Source of the DNA: Phycisphaerales bacterium
GTDB taxonomy: Bacteria; Planctomycetota; Phycisphaerae; Phycisphaerales; UBA1924
Length of the DNA stretch: 61,623 bases
Reading direction: 5' to 3'
Assembly (NCBI GenBank): GCA_905339235.1
Contig: CAJPFG010000020.1
Coordinates: forward strand, 1-61,623
The notes beneath the pieces were generated by a model. It was not told the DNA's origin. It made no database searches and saw only the letters and a list, made by a program, of their open reading frames with translations. Shown in pieces: positions 36,086-45,007 of the stretch; the stretch's first letter is position 1; every line of letters begins with the position of its first letter. The position numbers were made by a program, and so were the translations under genes.

Positions 36086-37170
36086 GCGCCGTGGGATTGG
36101 CCAGCGTGGCGGTGTGCGCCCAGATGTGGGTTGGCTCGGTCCATCCCGCCGCGCTGATCGCTCCGATGGCCTCCCAGCCCGAGCCGCTGATCGGCGCCGA
36201 GAACAACCCGATGGAAGGGGAGATCACCCCCGAACTGGACGCGGCGGTTACCAAGGGCTTGGCCGCGCTCGCACGGCTTCAGAACCCCGACGGCTCGTTC
36301 GGCGAATCGCAGTACGGGCGCACGGTCGCGGTGACCGCCCTGGCCTGCATCGCCCTCATGGCCGACGGAAACCTTCCCGGACGCGGGAAGTACGGCGAGC
36401 AGGTATCTCGCGGCCTGGAATACGTGCTCAAGAACACCAGCGACAACGGACTCATTGCCACCCCAAACGCCAACAGCCCCATGTACGGGCACGGGTTCGC
36501 GACGCTCTTCCTGGGCGAGGTCTACGGAATGACTCAGGGCGGCGGCGATACTCCTCAGGGCGACCGGCTGCACGAGGCGCTCCTTCGCGCGGTCCGGCTG
36601 ATCGAGGGGAGCCAGAACGACGACGGCGGCTGGCGATACAACCCCGTGCCGTTCGACGCGGATGTCAGCGTCACGATCTGCCAGATCATGGCCCTGCGGT
36701 CGGCACGCAATGCCGGGCTGGATGTGCCAAAGCATGTCGTGGACAAGGCGGTGGACTACGTGCGGGCATGTCAGAACCCCGACGGAGGGTTCAGGTACCA
36801 GATGATGGCGGGCCCCAGCGCCTGGCCTCGCTCGGCCGCGGGCGTCGCGTCCCTCCAGTACGCCGGCGTGTACAAGGACCGCGCGATCGACTCGGGGATC
36901 GCCTACCTTCGCCAGCAGGCCATGCCCGCACAGGGGCAGTCGCAGGCGATTCACTATTTCTATGGCCACTACTACGCGGTTCAGGCGTGTTTCCTGGCGG
37001 GCGGAGAGACCTGGGCGGCGTGGTGGCCCGCGATCCGCAAGGAACTCATGGCCAGCCAGAAGCCCGAAGGAACCTGGGCCGACGTGAGCGCGGGAGATGA
37101 TTACGGGACCTCGATGGCCCTCATCATCCTGCAAATGCCAAAGCGATATCTGCCGATCTTTCAGAAGTAG
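36082..37170 (+). CDS. Exported squalene-cyclase/prenyltransferase-repeat protein
   Basis: 362 residues; the ATG overlaps the previous stop (ATGA). N-terminal residues 1-30 look like an export signal (VGLASVAVCAQMWVGSV). The body has alpha/alpha-toroid repeats with repeated G-G motifs: LQNPDGSFGESQYGRTVAVT, EGSQNDDGGWRYNPVPFDAD, ACQNPDGGFRYQM, QKPEGTWADVSAGDDYGTS. No DxDD motif is seen. It resembles the lipoprotein at 24377, so the cluster is bracketed by two such proteins. Role may be protein or lipid binding. Confidence 0.85.
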   Translation: MSAVGLASVAVCAQMWVGSVHPAALIAPMASQPEPLIGAENNPMEGEITPELDAAVTKGLAALARLQNPDGSFGESQYGRTVAVTALACIALMADGNLPGRGKYGEQVSRGLEYVLKNTSDNGLIATPNANSPMYGHGFATLFLGEVYGMTQGGGDTPQGDRLHEALLRAVRLIEGSQNDDGGWRYNPVPFDADVSVTICQIMALRSARNAGLDVPKHVVDKAVDYVRACQNPDGGFRYQMMAGPSAWPRSAAGVASLQYAGVYKDRAIDSGIAYLRQQAMPAQGQSQAIHYFYGHYYAVQACFLAGGETWAAWWPAIRKELMASQKPEGTWADVSAGDDYGTSMALIILQMPKRYLPIFQK

Positions 37171-37205
37171 ACCCGCGCGGTCCCGCGGTGCGTATAGGAG
37201 GAGTA

Positions 37206-38492
37206 GTGGACGATTCTCGGCCATGCGTGAAGGGCATTACGCGGATCTGCGCGCGGGTCCGGCCGCGACGGTGCGGCCTGCTCGCCCTGGCCATCGCGTC
37301 GTCCCTCGGCTCCGCGGCCCTGGCGCAGACCTCCCAATCTCCGGTTCTTCTCGATCCGATTCCCGACGCGCGGCCGGACGTCCCACGCGTCGTGCTCGAT
37401 GCCTCGCTTCGCTCTCGCACGCTCAAGAGCGTCACGATCACTCCCGAGAGCATCCGCGGGCGCGAGGCCGGCGGGAAGAGCGTGGTGATTCCCAGGTCGG
37501 AAGTGCTGGCGATCATCCCTTCGTTGCGGCCGCTGGGGTCGGTCGATGCGAGCATCACCCAGGCTTCTGCGATGCTGCGGCTCACCGACGGTCAGGCGCT
37601 GCCCGGGGTGCCTTCGAGCGCGCTGGCCGACGAGGCCGAAGCCGTGGCTTGGGAATCCTCGCTTCTCGGACCGGTGCAGGTCCCTTTGGACCGCCTTTCG
37701 ATGATGATCCTGCGCCCCGAGGCGAGGGGCGTTGACCGGCTCCGCGCAACCTCGTCCGATATGGTGCTCCTCCTCAACGGGGACATGCTCGACGGCTACC
37801 TGGAGCGAGTCGGCCCCACGATCACGATGGAAAAGGACCGCAAGCGCTCCGAGATTGATCGATCCCGGGTCGTGGGCATCGCCTTCGCCAACCCCCCCAC
37901 TCCCGCGTCGGGCGCCTGGGCGTGGTTCTTCGATGGCAGCACGATCGCGGCGGATCGCCTGGAGATTTCGGTGGACGGCCGCGTCCGGCTTACTCCCGCC
38001 CTGTCCGGTGCGCCCACGATCTCGCGCGACGCCAACGACGTGCGCGCGGTGCTGTTCGACGCCGCTCGCATACGCGGCCTGGCCGACGCCCCCTGGACCT
38101 TGATGCCCCAGACGCCCGCTCGCCGATGGTCTCCTCCGCCGATCGTGGGAGAAGCCCGGCACGCGGCGCTGTTCGCCGCGGATATCGAGTTTCCCGGGCC
38201 CATGGGCGTGGAATGGAGCCTGCCGGATCGTTCGGTGCGCTTCGCGATGACCGCGGAGATGCCCCCGGCCGCGCGGGTGTGGGGCGACCTGGACCTCGTG
38301 GTCGGCATCGCGGGCAATGAACTCGGGCGGTATCACCTGAACGCGAGCAATCCGACCGCCGACATTAACGTCTCGTTGGGCGATTCGGTGCCGCCGGGGG
38401 CGCGGCTGAGCATCTCGGTCGAGGCCGGGCCCAGCGGACCGATCCAGGATCGGGTGGTGCTCCGCAGGCCGATGATCCTGCTGGCCAAGTAG
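37206..38492 (+). CDS. Exported protein, possibly NPCBM-like C-terminus, 428 aa
   Basis: AGGAGGA at 37196-37202 favours the GTG at 37206. A signal peptide ends ALAQ (about residue 41). Two beta-rich segments with repeated LLLNGDMLDGYLERVG-like and ADRLEISVDGRVRL strands follow. The last 110 residues (MGVEWSLPDRSVRFAMTAEM, LVVGIAGNELGRYHLNASN) have the strand pattern of carbohydrate-binding NPCBM domains, but that match is tentative. It closes the cluster and is convergent with tpiA. Confidence 0.65.
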   Translation: MDDSRPCVKGITRICARVRPRRCGLLALAIASSLGSAALAQTSQSPVLLDPIPDARPDVPRVVLDASLRSRTLKSVTITPESIRGREAGGKSVVIPRSEVLAIIPSLRPLGSVDASITQASAMLRLTDGQALPGVPSSALADEAEAVAWESSLLGPVQVPLDRLSMMILRPEARGVDRLRATSSDMVLLLNGDMLDGYLERVGPTITMEKDRKRSEIDRSRVVGIAFANPPTPASGAWAWFFDGSTIAADRLEISVDGRVRLTPALSGAPTISRDANDVRAVLFDAARIRGLADAPWTLMPQTPARRWSPPPIVGEARHAALFAADIEFPGPMGVEWSLPDRSVRFAMTAEMPPAARVWGDLDLVVGIAGNELGRYHLNASNPTADINVSLGDSVPPGARLSISVEAGPSGPIQDRVVLRRPMILLAK

Positions 38493-38494
38493 GC

Positions 38495-39283
38495 CTACGG
38501 CTTGGCGCGTCCCGCGCCCGCCGCTGCCTTGCACAAACCGACGAAGTCAGCCGCGTTGAGGGATGCGCCCCCGACCAGCCCGCCGTCTACGTCCTTCTGC
38601 GAGAAGATATCCGCGGCGATGTCCGGCTTGAGCGAACCGCCGTAAATGATCCGCAGACGCTGGGCGGTGTCCTTGCCGTACATCCGGTTGATGAGCGCTC
38701 GGATCTGCGCGTGGGCGTCCTGGGCGTCTTCGGGGGTCGCGGTTTTTCCGGTTCCGATCGCCCACACCGGCTCGTAGGCGATGATCAGGCGTTCCACCAG
38801 GCTCGCGGGGATATCCGCCAGCCCGGTCCGGACCTGCCGGGCGGTCACGATGTCCTGGTGCCCGGCGGTCCGCTCGTCGAGGGTCTCCCCGACGCACAGG
38901 ATCGCCTCGAGCCCGTTCTCGAGAACGCCGCGGAGTTTCTTGTTGATGAACTCGTCCTTCTCGCCGATCACGTGACGCCGCTCGGAATGGCCCACGAGCA
39001 CGACCTGCGTCCCGCAGTCCTTGAGCATGTTCATCGAAACCTCGCCGGTGAAGGCACCTTCGCCCTGGTGGTACACGTCTTGGGCGCCCAGCCGCACCGA
39101 CGACCCCCGGTCTCTCAGGATCGCCCGAACCGTGAGCAGATAGGGGAATGGCGGAAAAACCGCCGCGTCAACCCCGTCCACCGTGATCAGGCCGTCCGTG
39201 ACCCCACGGGCCAGGTCCGAGCCCGTGGTCCGGTTGGTGTTCATCTTCCAGTTGCCGCCGACGAAGGGTTTGCGATCGGACAT
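38495..39283 (-). CDS. tpiA: Triose-phosphate isomerase
   Basis: Interconverts dihydroxyacetone phosphate and glyceraldehyde-3-phosphate in glycolysis and gluconeogenesis. The 262-residue protein starts RKPFVGGNWKMNTN with Lys13-equivalent, has the catalytic His in VVLVGHSERR and Glu in IAYEPVWAIGTGKTAT, and the phosphate loop YGGSLKPD. All active residues are present. Start ATG at 39283. Its stop lies 2 bases from the convergent 37206 gene. Confidence 0.97.
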   Translation of the reverse strand: MSDRKPFVGGNWKMNTNRTTGSDLARGVTDGLITVDGVDAAVFPPFPYLLTVRAILRDRGSSVRLGAQDVYHQGEGAFTGEVSMNMLKDCGTQVVLVGHSERRHVIGEKDEFINKKLRGVLENGLEAILCVGETLDERTAGHQDIVTARQVRTGLADIPASLVERLIIAYEPVWAIGTGKTATPEDAQDAHAQIRALINRMYGKDTAQRLRIIYGGSLKPDIAADIFSQKDVDGGLVGGASLNAADFVGLCKAAAGAGRAKP

Positions 39284-39334
39284 GGTGCGCAGGATACGCG
39301 CGCGCACCGACGCTCGGCATGCCGTGGCCTGTCT

Positions 39335-40222
39335 CTACCACCGCGCGAGCGCCCGCTCCGGGTCCGCGTAGATCGACGGGCGGCCGTACAGGTTTTCTTC
39401 CCGCACCCGCGTCGGATCGTTGTCGCCCCCCAGGCCGCGCGGGAATCGCAACGCGTCGAGGGACGCGGCGTGAGCGTCGGAGAAGCCCACGTTCGCGCTC
39501 CCCCCGCCCACGCCCGGATGCCGGTAGCCGATCCGCGAGTTTGGCGTGCCGATCTTGTTGTCGCGGTGACGCCCGGCGTAGACCCCGTCGGCGGTGCCGA
39601 TGAGTTGCGAGGGCCGCACAAAGGCCGAGATCTTCATCTGCCGAGCGTATTCGCCGTCCGCGGTCGGGCCGTACCCCACCGACACCGTGTAGTACAGATC
39701 CTGCTCGAAGTAGTTGAGCCCGCCGATCGGGTTCAGCGCGTTCATCCAGTACGACACCCGCACGATCCGGTTGAAGCCGCGCTCCGGAATCTCGGTGGGC
39801 AGAAAGGACTCGCCCACCCGCCGCGTGGGCCAATCCATCCAGCCCTTGGGAGTCTTCGGATCGGTCCCCGTCTGCCCAGTCGCTAACGCGTCGATGTCCA
39901 GCGTCTCGGGGCACACGAACGGACCTCGCGTCGTCTGCCGCGCCCCGTCCATGTACCCGTCGCGGTCAAAGATCGGCCCCCACCCGTCGAGCGGCTCGGT
40001 CGTATCGATCCCCGTCATGTTGTACGACGGCACCACCAGATCGCGGTGATCGTGGTAGTACGACGCGAACGCGTACGCGACCGACTTCTGCGTGGCCAGG
40101 CAAGCCGCCGACTTGGCGGTCCGCCTCGCACCCGCGAGCGCAGGCAACAGCACCCCGATCAACAGCGCCATGATCGCGATGACCACAAGCAACTCAATCA
40201 GCGTGAACGCACGCCGGGCCAT
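39335..40222 (-). CDS. Type IV pilin-like/pseudopilin protein (prepilin methylation motif)
   Basis: 295 residues. The N-terminus RRAFTLIELLVVIAIMALLI is the prepilin peptidase recognition helix, with Phe at +1 and Glu at +5 preserved. A planctomycete-style body follows (GSRRTAKS-like start ARRTAKSAACLATQKSVAYA, CPETLDID). It ends with a beta-rich segment and a helix (GFSDAHAASLDALRF). No secretion-system gene is adjacent. It would be membrane-anchored until processed. A partner pilin-like gene is at 50306-51109. Upstream gap 40223-40448 holds an inverted repeat. Confidence 0.85.
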   Translation of the reverse strand: MARRAFTLIELLVVIAIMALLIGVLLPALAGARRTAKSAACLATQKSVAYAFASYYHDHRDLVVPSYNMTGIDTTEPLDGWGPIFDRDGYMDGARQTTRGPFVCPETLDIDALATGQTGTDPKTPKGWMDWPTRRVGESFLPTEIPERGFNRIVRVSYWMNALNPIGGLNYFEQDLYYTVSVGYGPTADGEYARQMKISAFVRPSQLIGTADGVYAGRHRDNKIGTPNSRIGYRHPGVGGGSANVGFSDAHAASLDALRFPRGLGGDNDPTRVREENLYGRPSIYADPERALARW

Positions 40223-40293
40223 GGCTGCAGTGTACCAAGGCGGGTCGAATTTCCATCCCTAACGGGGCTCTGATTTGAAGTCCGCACGGAATC

Positions 40294-40328
40294 AAACCGG
40301 ATTTTTGTATCCTCTTTTATTCCGGTTT
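40294..40328. repeat. Inverted repeat in the pilin-like/CoA-transferase divergent gap
   Basis: AAACCGGA (40294-40301) and TCCGGTTT (40321-40328) are exact inverted arms around a 19-base T-rich loop. The gap is divergent, so this may be a shared regulatory site. No promoter boxes can be assigned with confidence. Confidence 0.35.
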
Positions 40329-40448
40329 TCACCGAGGCTTATCCCCGGGATCATGGGCCTGAGGGCCCCACGGCACCCACTGTTCCGGCGCAATTCATGA
40401 CGAACAACCCGTCAAGGTCCCCTTCGGCGCGGCTAAAAGTATCGCACG

Positions 40449-41720
40449 ATGATCACTTCTTCATCTCCCGCCGACGTTGTTTCCCAGATCCGGTCCGGCA
40501 TGAACGTGTTCGTTCACGGCGGGGCCGCCGCGCCCACACCGCTCCTCGACGCCCTCGCAGCACGTGCCGACTTGAGAGACGTGCGGCTGTACCACCTTCA
40601 TGTGGAGGGGCCGGCGCCGTTCGTCGCGCCGTCGTGCGTGGGGCGGCTCATGTCGGTTTCGATGTTCGTGGGCGCCAACGTGCGCAAAGCCGTGCAGGAG
40701 GGGCGCGCCGAGGCGATGCCCGTCTTCCTCTCCGACATCCCCAGCCTGTTCACTTCGGGCGCGATCCGGCTGGACGCGGCGATCCTGCAACTCTCGCCCC
40801 CGGACCGCAACGGCCTGTGCACGCTGGGAACCTCGGTAGACGCCGCGCGAGCCGCCGCGGACACGGCCGGGCTGGTACTCGCGGAGATCAACACCCGCAT
40901 GCCGCGCACGCTGGGGAACACGGTGGTGCCGCTGAGGCGCCTGCACGCGTTCACCAGCACCGACCGGCCGCTGCACGAGCATCTCCCCACCCCCTGCGGC
41001 CCGGTCGAATCCCGCATCGGCGAACTCATCGCCGATCTCGTCGAAGACGGTTCGACGCTCCAACTGGGAATCGGCTGCATCCCCGACGCCGTCCTCACCC
41101 GCCTGGGCAACAAGCACGACCTGGGTATCCATACCGAAATGTTCTCCGACGGGATGTTGCCGCTTCTCGAGGGCGGGGTCATCACGAACCGCCACAAGGC
41201 CGTTCACCCGGGGCGCAGCACCACGAGTTTCGTCATAGGAACGCGCCGGTTGTTTGACTTCGTGCACGACAACCCCCTGGTCGAGTTCCACGGCGCCGAC
41301 CGCACCAACGACACCGCCACCATCGGCCGAAACCCCAAGGTCGTCGCCGTCAACTCCGCCCTCCAGATCGACCTCACCGGCCAGGTCTGCGCCGACTCAC
41401 TGGGCCACAAAATCTACTCGGGCATCGGCGGCCAGATGGACTTCATCCGCGGCGCCGCCCGCTCGAAGGGCGGAAAGCCCATCATCGGCCTCCCCTCCAC
41501 CGCCGCCGGCGGAACCGTCTCGCGCATCGCCGCGGAACTCACTCCCGGCGCGGGCGTCGTGACCACGCGCGGCCACGTGCACTGGGTCGTCACCGAGTAC
41601 GGCGCGGTCAACCTCCACGGCAAGACCTTCCGCGAGCGCGCCGATCTGCTGATCGGGATTGCGCATCCGGACTTCAGGGCGGAGTTGCGGCGGCAGGCGG
41701 CAGCGTCCATTCAGCGGTAG
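40449..41720 (+). CDS. Acetyl-CoA hydrolase/transferase family (4-hydroxybutyrate CoA-transferase-like)
   Basis: 423 residues, family length. Family I CoA-transferases move CoA between acyl-CoA and a carboxylic acid through a Glu-CoA thioester. The start SGMNVFVHGGAAAPTPLLDA and VFLSDIPSLF are typical. The catalytic Glu is in GIHTEMFSDGM. The glycine-rich region GIGGQMDFIRGA, the ALQIDLTGQVCADS block and the HVHWVVTEYGAVNLHGK motif complete the match. Acceptor is not known. No fermentation genes are adjacent. Convergent with pckA. Confidence 0.92.
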   Translation: MITSSSPADVVSQIRSGMNVFVHGGAAAPTPLLDALAARADLRDVRLYHLHVEGPAPFVAPSCVGRLMSVSMFVGANVRKAVQEGRAEAMPVFLSDIPSLFTSGAIRLDAAILQLSPPDRNGLCTLGTSVDAARAAADTAGLVLAEINTRMPRTLGNTVVPLRRLHAFTSTDRPLHEHLPTPCGPVESRIGELIADLVEDGSTLQLGIGCIPDAVLTRLGNKHDLGIHTEMFSDGMLPLLEGGVITNRHKAVHPGRSTTSFVIGTRRLFDFVHDNPLVEFHGADRTNDTATIGRNPKVVAVNSALQIDLTGQVCADSLGHKIYSGIGGQMDFIRGAARSKGGKPIIGLPSTAAGGTVSRIAAELTPGAGVVTTRGHVHWVVTEYGAVNLHGKTFRERADLLIGIAHPDFRAELRRQAAASIQR

Positions 41721-41856
41721 GTCAGCCGCGAATGGCTCCCCCGGCGAATTCGGATTCCCCTGCGCCATGGTCACGTCGAGATCGACGTTGGAGGACTGAT
41801 CGACGGCGGCCGCGAGAGCCAGAGACTTCGTGAACAGAGTTACCAAGTGTCGCGCC

Positions 41857-43449
41857 CTACCCCCGCGGCCCAGCCATCCGCACCGCCTCCGGCATGTCGA
41901 AGGTCTTGTCGTTGTCCCGGAAGCCCTTCGCGAGTTTCGCGGCCTGCGCGTCGTACGCCGCGCCGTCCTTCCACGTGTTCCGCGGCATGAGAACTTCGCT
42001 CGGCACGCCGTGCACCGCCTTGGGGATGTGCAGGCCGAAGACCGGGTCGGTCTGGTACTCCGCCTTCGCGAGCGATCCGTCGAGGATGGCCGTGACGAAC
42101 GCGCGGGTGTAGGACAACTTGAAACGCTGGCCGGTGCCGTAGGCCCCGCCGGTCCATCCGGTGTTCAGCAGCCACACGTTGGTCCCGTGCTGCTTGATCT
42201 TGGCGGCGAGTTGCTGGGCGTACGTGATCGGCGGGCGCGGCAGGAAGACCCCGCCGAAGCACGGCGAGAAGTTCGGCTGCGGCTCGGTGACTCCCGCCTC
42301 CGTGCCCGCGAGTTTGCTGGTGTACCCGTTGATGAAGTAGTACATGGCCTGCTCGGGCGTCAGTTTGCTCACCGGCGGCATCACGCCGTACGCGTCGGCG
42401 GTGAGGAAGATCACGTTCTTCGGGTGCCCGCACACGCTGGGGATGACCGCGCCCTCGATGAAGTCCACCGGGTAGGTCACGCGGGTGTTCTCGGTGAGTT
42501 TGGCCGAGTCATAATCGGGAATCCGCGTCGCCGGATCCATCACCGTGTTCTCGAGCACGCTTCCGAAGCGGATGGCGTTCCAGATCTGCGGCTCGCCCTC
42601 CTTGCTGAGTTTGATGCACTTGGCGTAGCACCCGCCCTCGAAGTTAAAGACCCCCTGGTCGCTCCAGCCGTGCTCATCGTCGCCCACGAGCGCGCGGTTG
42701 GGGTCGGCGGAGAGAGTTGTCTTGCCGGTGCCCGAAAGCCCGAAGAACAGGGCCGCGTTGTCGGCGGTCTTCTTGTCCACGTTGCACGAGCAGTGCATCG
42801 GGAACACGCCCACCTCGGGCATGTCGTAGTTCATCGCGTAGAAGATGCTCTTCTTGATCTCGCCCGCGTACTCGGTGCCGAGGATCACTACGATCTTGCG
42901 GCTCAGGCTCTGAGCGATCAGGACCGGGGCCTTGTAGCCCATCTTCGCCTGCTCATCGGCCGTCAGGCGACGGCGGCCCGCGTTGATGATCGTCCAGTCC
43001 TTCTTGAACGGCACGGGCGTTCCCGCGGCCTTCGTGCCCTGGCGGATGAACAGCGTGCTCGCGAACAGCGAGTGCCACGCCTGCTCGGTCACGACCTGCA
43101 CGCCCAGCCGGTACTTGGGGTCCGCGCCCGCGTAGCCCTCGAAGACGTACGCCTGCGGGCGCGAGTTCAGGTGGTTCACCGCGATCTCCAGGGCCGCGTC
43201 GAACTGCGCGGGCGTCACCGGCGTGTTCACCTTGCCCCACCAGATCTTCGGGTGGATCGCGGGCACATCCTCCAGGTGCTTGTCTTTCGGAGAGCGGCCC
43301 GTGCGGTCGCCCGTAAGGCACACCACCGCGCCGTTCGAGGCCAACTGCCCTTCGCCCGCCTGCAGCGCCCGCTCCACCAGTTCCGCCGACGAGAGGTTCT
43401 TGAAGACTCGCTTGGAAGAAACGTCAAAACGGTCAAGGGCTTGGCTCAT
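41857..43449 (-). CDS. pckA: Phosphoenolpyruvate carboxykinase (ATP)
   Basis: Decarboxylates and phosphorylates oxaloacetate to PEP, the entry to gluconeogenesis. 530 residues, standard length. The P-loop (kinase-1a) is LFFGLSGTGKTTLSADP, the oxaloacetate-binding GDRTGRSPKDK is near the N-terminus, kinase-2 YDSAKLTENTRV and a late FSPCFGGVFLPRPP region are present. Substrate and metal residues appear intact. It is transcribed away from the tRNA-His gene; the 170-base gap upstream shows no further gene. Confidence 0.97.
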   Translation of the reverse strand: MSQALDRFDVSSKRVFKNLSSAELVERALQAGEGQLASNGAVVCLTGDRTGRSPKDKHLEDVPAIHPKIWWGKVNTPVTPAQFDAALEIAVNHLNSRPQAYVFEGYAGADPKYRLGVQVVTEQAWHSLFASTLFIRQGTKAAGTPVPFKKDWTIINAGRRRLTADEQAKMGYKAPVLIAQSLSRKIVVILGTEYAGEIKKSIFYAMNYDMPEVGVFPMHCSCNVDKKTADNAALFFGLSGTGKTTLSADPNRALVGDDEHGWSDQGVFNFEGGCYAKCIKLSKEGEPQIWNAIRFGSVLENTVMDPATRIPDYDSAKLTENTRVTYPVDFIEGAVIPSVCGHPKNVIFLTADAYGVMPPVSKLTPEQAMYYFINGYTSKLAGTEAGVTEPQPNFSPCFGGVFLPRPPITYAQQLAAKIKQHGTNVWLLNTGWTGGAYGTGQRFKLSYTRAFVTAILDGSLAKAEYQTDPVFGLHIPKAVHGVPSEVLMPRNTWKDGAAYDAQAAKLAKGFRDNDKTFDMPEAVRMAGPRG

Positions 43450-43621
43450 CGGGCACTCCAGATTCCCCCAACGGCAATCCGCCGGGGGATAAGGTTAGTG
43501 GCCGAAAAGTCCACTTGCAACCGTGCCCCGCGTCACGCCCGTCTTCGCGGGAATGTCATGGACGGTCGTGCAACCCCTTCCCTATTATCCCGACCCGGCG
43601 AAGCAGGCCGTGGATTTCGAT

Positions 43622-43696
43622 GGTGGCCATAGCTCAATCGGTTAGAGCACCGGGTTGTGATCCCGGGGGTTGCGGGTTCGAGTCCCGTTGGCCACC
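43622..43696 (+). tRNA. tRNA-His (anticodon GTG)
   Basis: All four arms fold: acceptor GTGGCCA (43623-43629) with TGGCCAC (43689-43695), D arm GCTC/GAGC, anticodon stem CCGGG/CCCGG and a T arm with TTCGAGT. The anticodon is at 43657-43659. G at 43622 (position -1) and C at 43696 (position 73) form the extra pair that marks tRNA-His in bacteria. CCA is not encoded. Confidence 0.97.
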
Positions 43697-43736
43697 CTTG
43701 CGTCGCGAGGCTTGAAGTTCGCGTGTCGTTCGACGA

Positions 43737-44864
43737 CTAGGCGGCGGCCTGCCGGCACGCCGCCGCGAGGTCCGTCACCACCCGCGGATTCTCCGACAGG
43801 GCCTCGAGGCCCGGCAGGAGAATGTGCGCCGCATCCGCCGCCGTTTGAAGGGCCTTCAACCCCAGCGACGCGGCGCTCCCGTGCAGTTTTTCGGTCACAT
43901 CCTTGGCTTTCGCCAGGTCGTTGGTCCTCAGCGCGCCGTCCAGTTCGTCCGCGAAGACTCGCAGTTGGCCCGCCGAGGCTCGCAGCATCTCGGCCGCGTG
44001 CCCGGCCCCGTCGCCGCCATCGGTGATCAACAGCCGCTCGCACAGCGCGCAGAGCAGTTGCTCCTGCGTGAAGGGCTTTCGGATCAGGCCGGTGGCGGGA
44101 ATCTCCCAGAGCCCTTCGCCCATCGACGCCGCCGGATCGGCGGTGACGATCAGCGCGTGCGCGGTCACGCCCCGGCCCCGCAGTTCCTTGACCAGTTCGG
44201 TACCCTTCGAGTCCGGGAGGTTGTAGCCGACGAGGAGCAGATCTATCTGGCCCGCCGCGGCCGTGATGGCCTCCGCCCGGTTGCCCGCGGTGAGGATCTT
44301 CAGGTTCGTTTCCCGCAGGTAGTGCGCCACGATGCGGACATCCAGCGCGTTGTCCTCGACATGGAGGATTCTGCCTTGTAACTTCTGCGGGGCCGCGTTC
44401 TCGAAACTGCTCAGTTCCGCGCCGCCCTCGGGCTTGAGGAACTCCTTCAGGTTCACAGGCTTGTCGAACTTGAATCCGATCTCGTGCAACATCCCGCGAC
44501 GATGCTGGCAGCGCGTCACGCTGCAGGGCGCGGCCAACGGCCCGCCTTCACGCCGCGGGAGTTCGATCTCGCACCGAGTCCCCGTGTGCACGAACCCGTT
44601 GTGGAGCAGCGAGATCCCGCCGCGCGACAGGTTCCGCCCGGCCAATCGCAACTTGGTGGTCGATCCGCCCGGATGGGTGAACTGCACGTTCACGCCGGTC
44701 TGCCGGAACGGCCACCGGCGGAACTCGCGCCTCACTTTTCCGGGCGCGTCCGTCGAGTCCAGAAAATCGAGCAATGCCTGGAGTTCGCGCGGCCCAAGCC
44801 CCAGCGTGTTGGGACGCTCCGCGGATTGAATCCTCACGGATTGAACGGTGCTTCTCGACTGCAT
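43737..44864 (-). CDS. PilZ plus pseudo-receiver plus degenerate HPt-like protein (paralog A)
   Basis: 375 residues. Residues 40-130 form a PilZ domain with R46-x3-R50 and N78-L-S80-x2-G83, so c-di-GMP binding is plausible. Residues 164-275 are a response-regulator receiver fold: acid pair E170-D171, T241 and K263 are kept, but the phospho-acceptor Asp is Gly213 (LLLVGYNLP). Residues 290-375 resemble an HPt bundle (LHGSAASLGLKAL), but the phospho-His position holds Glu325. So phosphoryl transfer should not occur. It has no output domain. The upstream paralog lies 144 bases away. Confidence 0.85.
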   Translation of the reverse strand: MQSRSTVQSVRIQSAERPNTLGLGPRELQALLDFLDSTDAPGKVRREFRRWPFRQTGVNVQFTHPGGSTTKLRLAGRNLSRGGISLLHNGFVHTGTRCEIELPRREGGPLAAPCSVTRCQHRRGMLHEIGFKFDKPVNLKEFLKPEGGAELSSFENAAPQKLQGRILHVEDNALDVRIVAHYLRETNLKILTAGNRAEAITAAAGQIDLLLVGYNLPDSKGTELVKELRGRGVTAHALIVTADPAASMGEGLWEIPATGLIRKPFTQEQLLCALCERLLITDGGDGAGHAAEMLRASAGQLRVFADELDGALRTNDLAKAKDVTEKLHGSAASLGLKALQTAADAAHILLPGLEALSENPRVVTDLAAACRQAAA

Positions 44865-45007
44865 GCGGCGTTTCCGATCCCCCGGCAGGTCAACCAGCCA
44901 TGCCACTCCCCAATAGTCTTCGGACCGACGTCCCGCCGCCTGCATCGACACCCGCTGAACTTCGCAAGACCACGGCGGCCCGCGGTCGGCGGCGATACCG
45001 ATAACCG

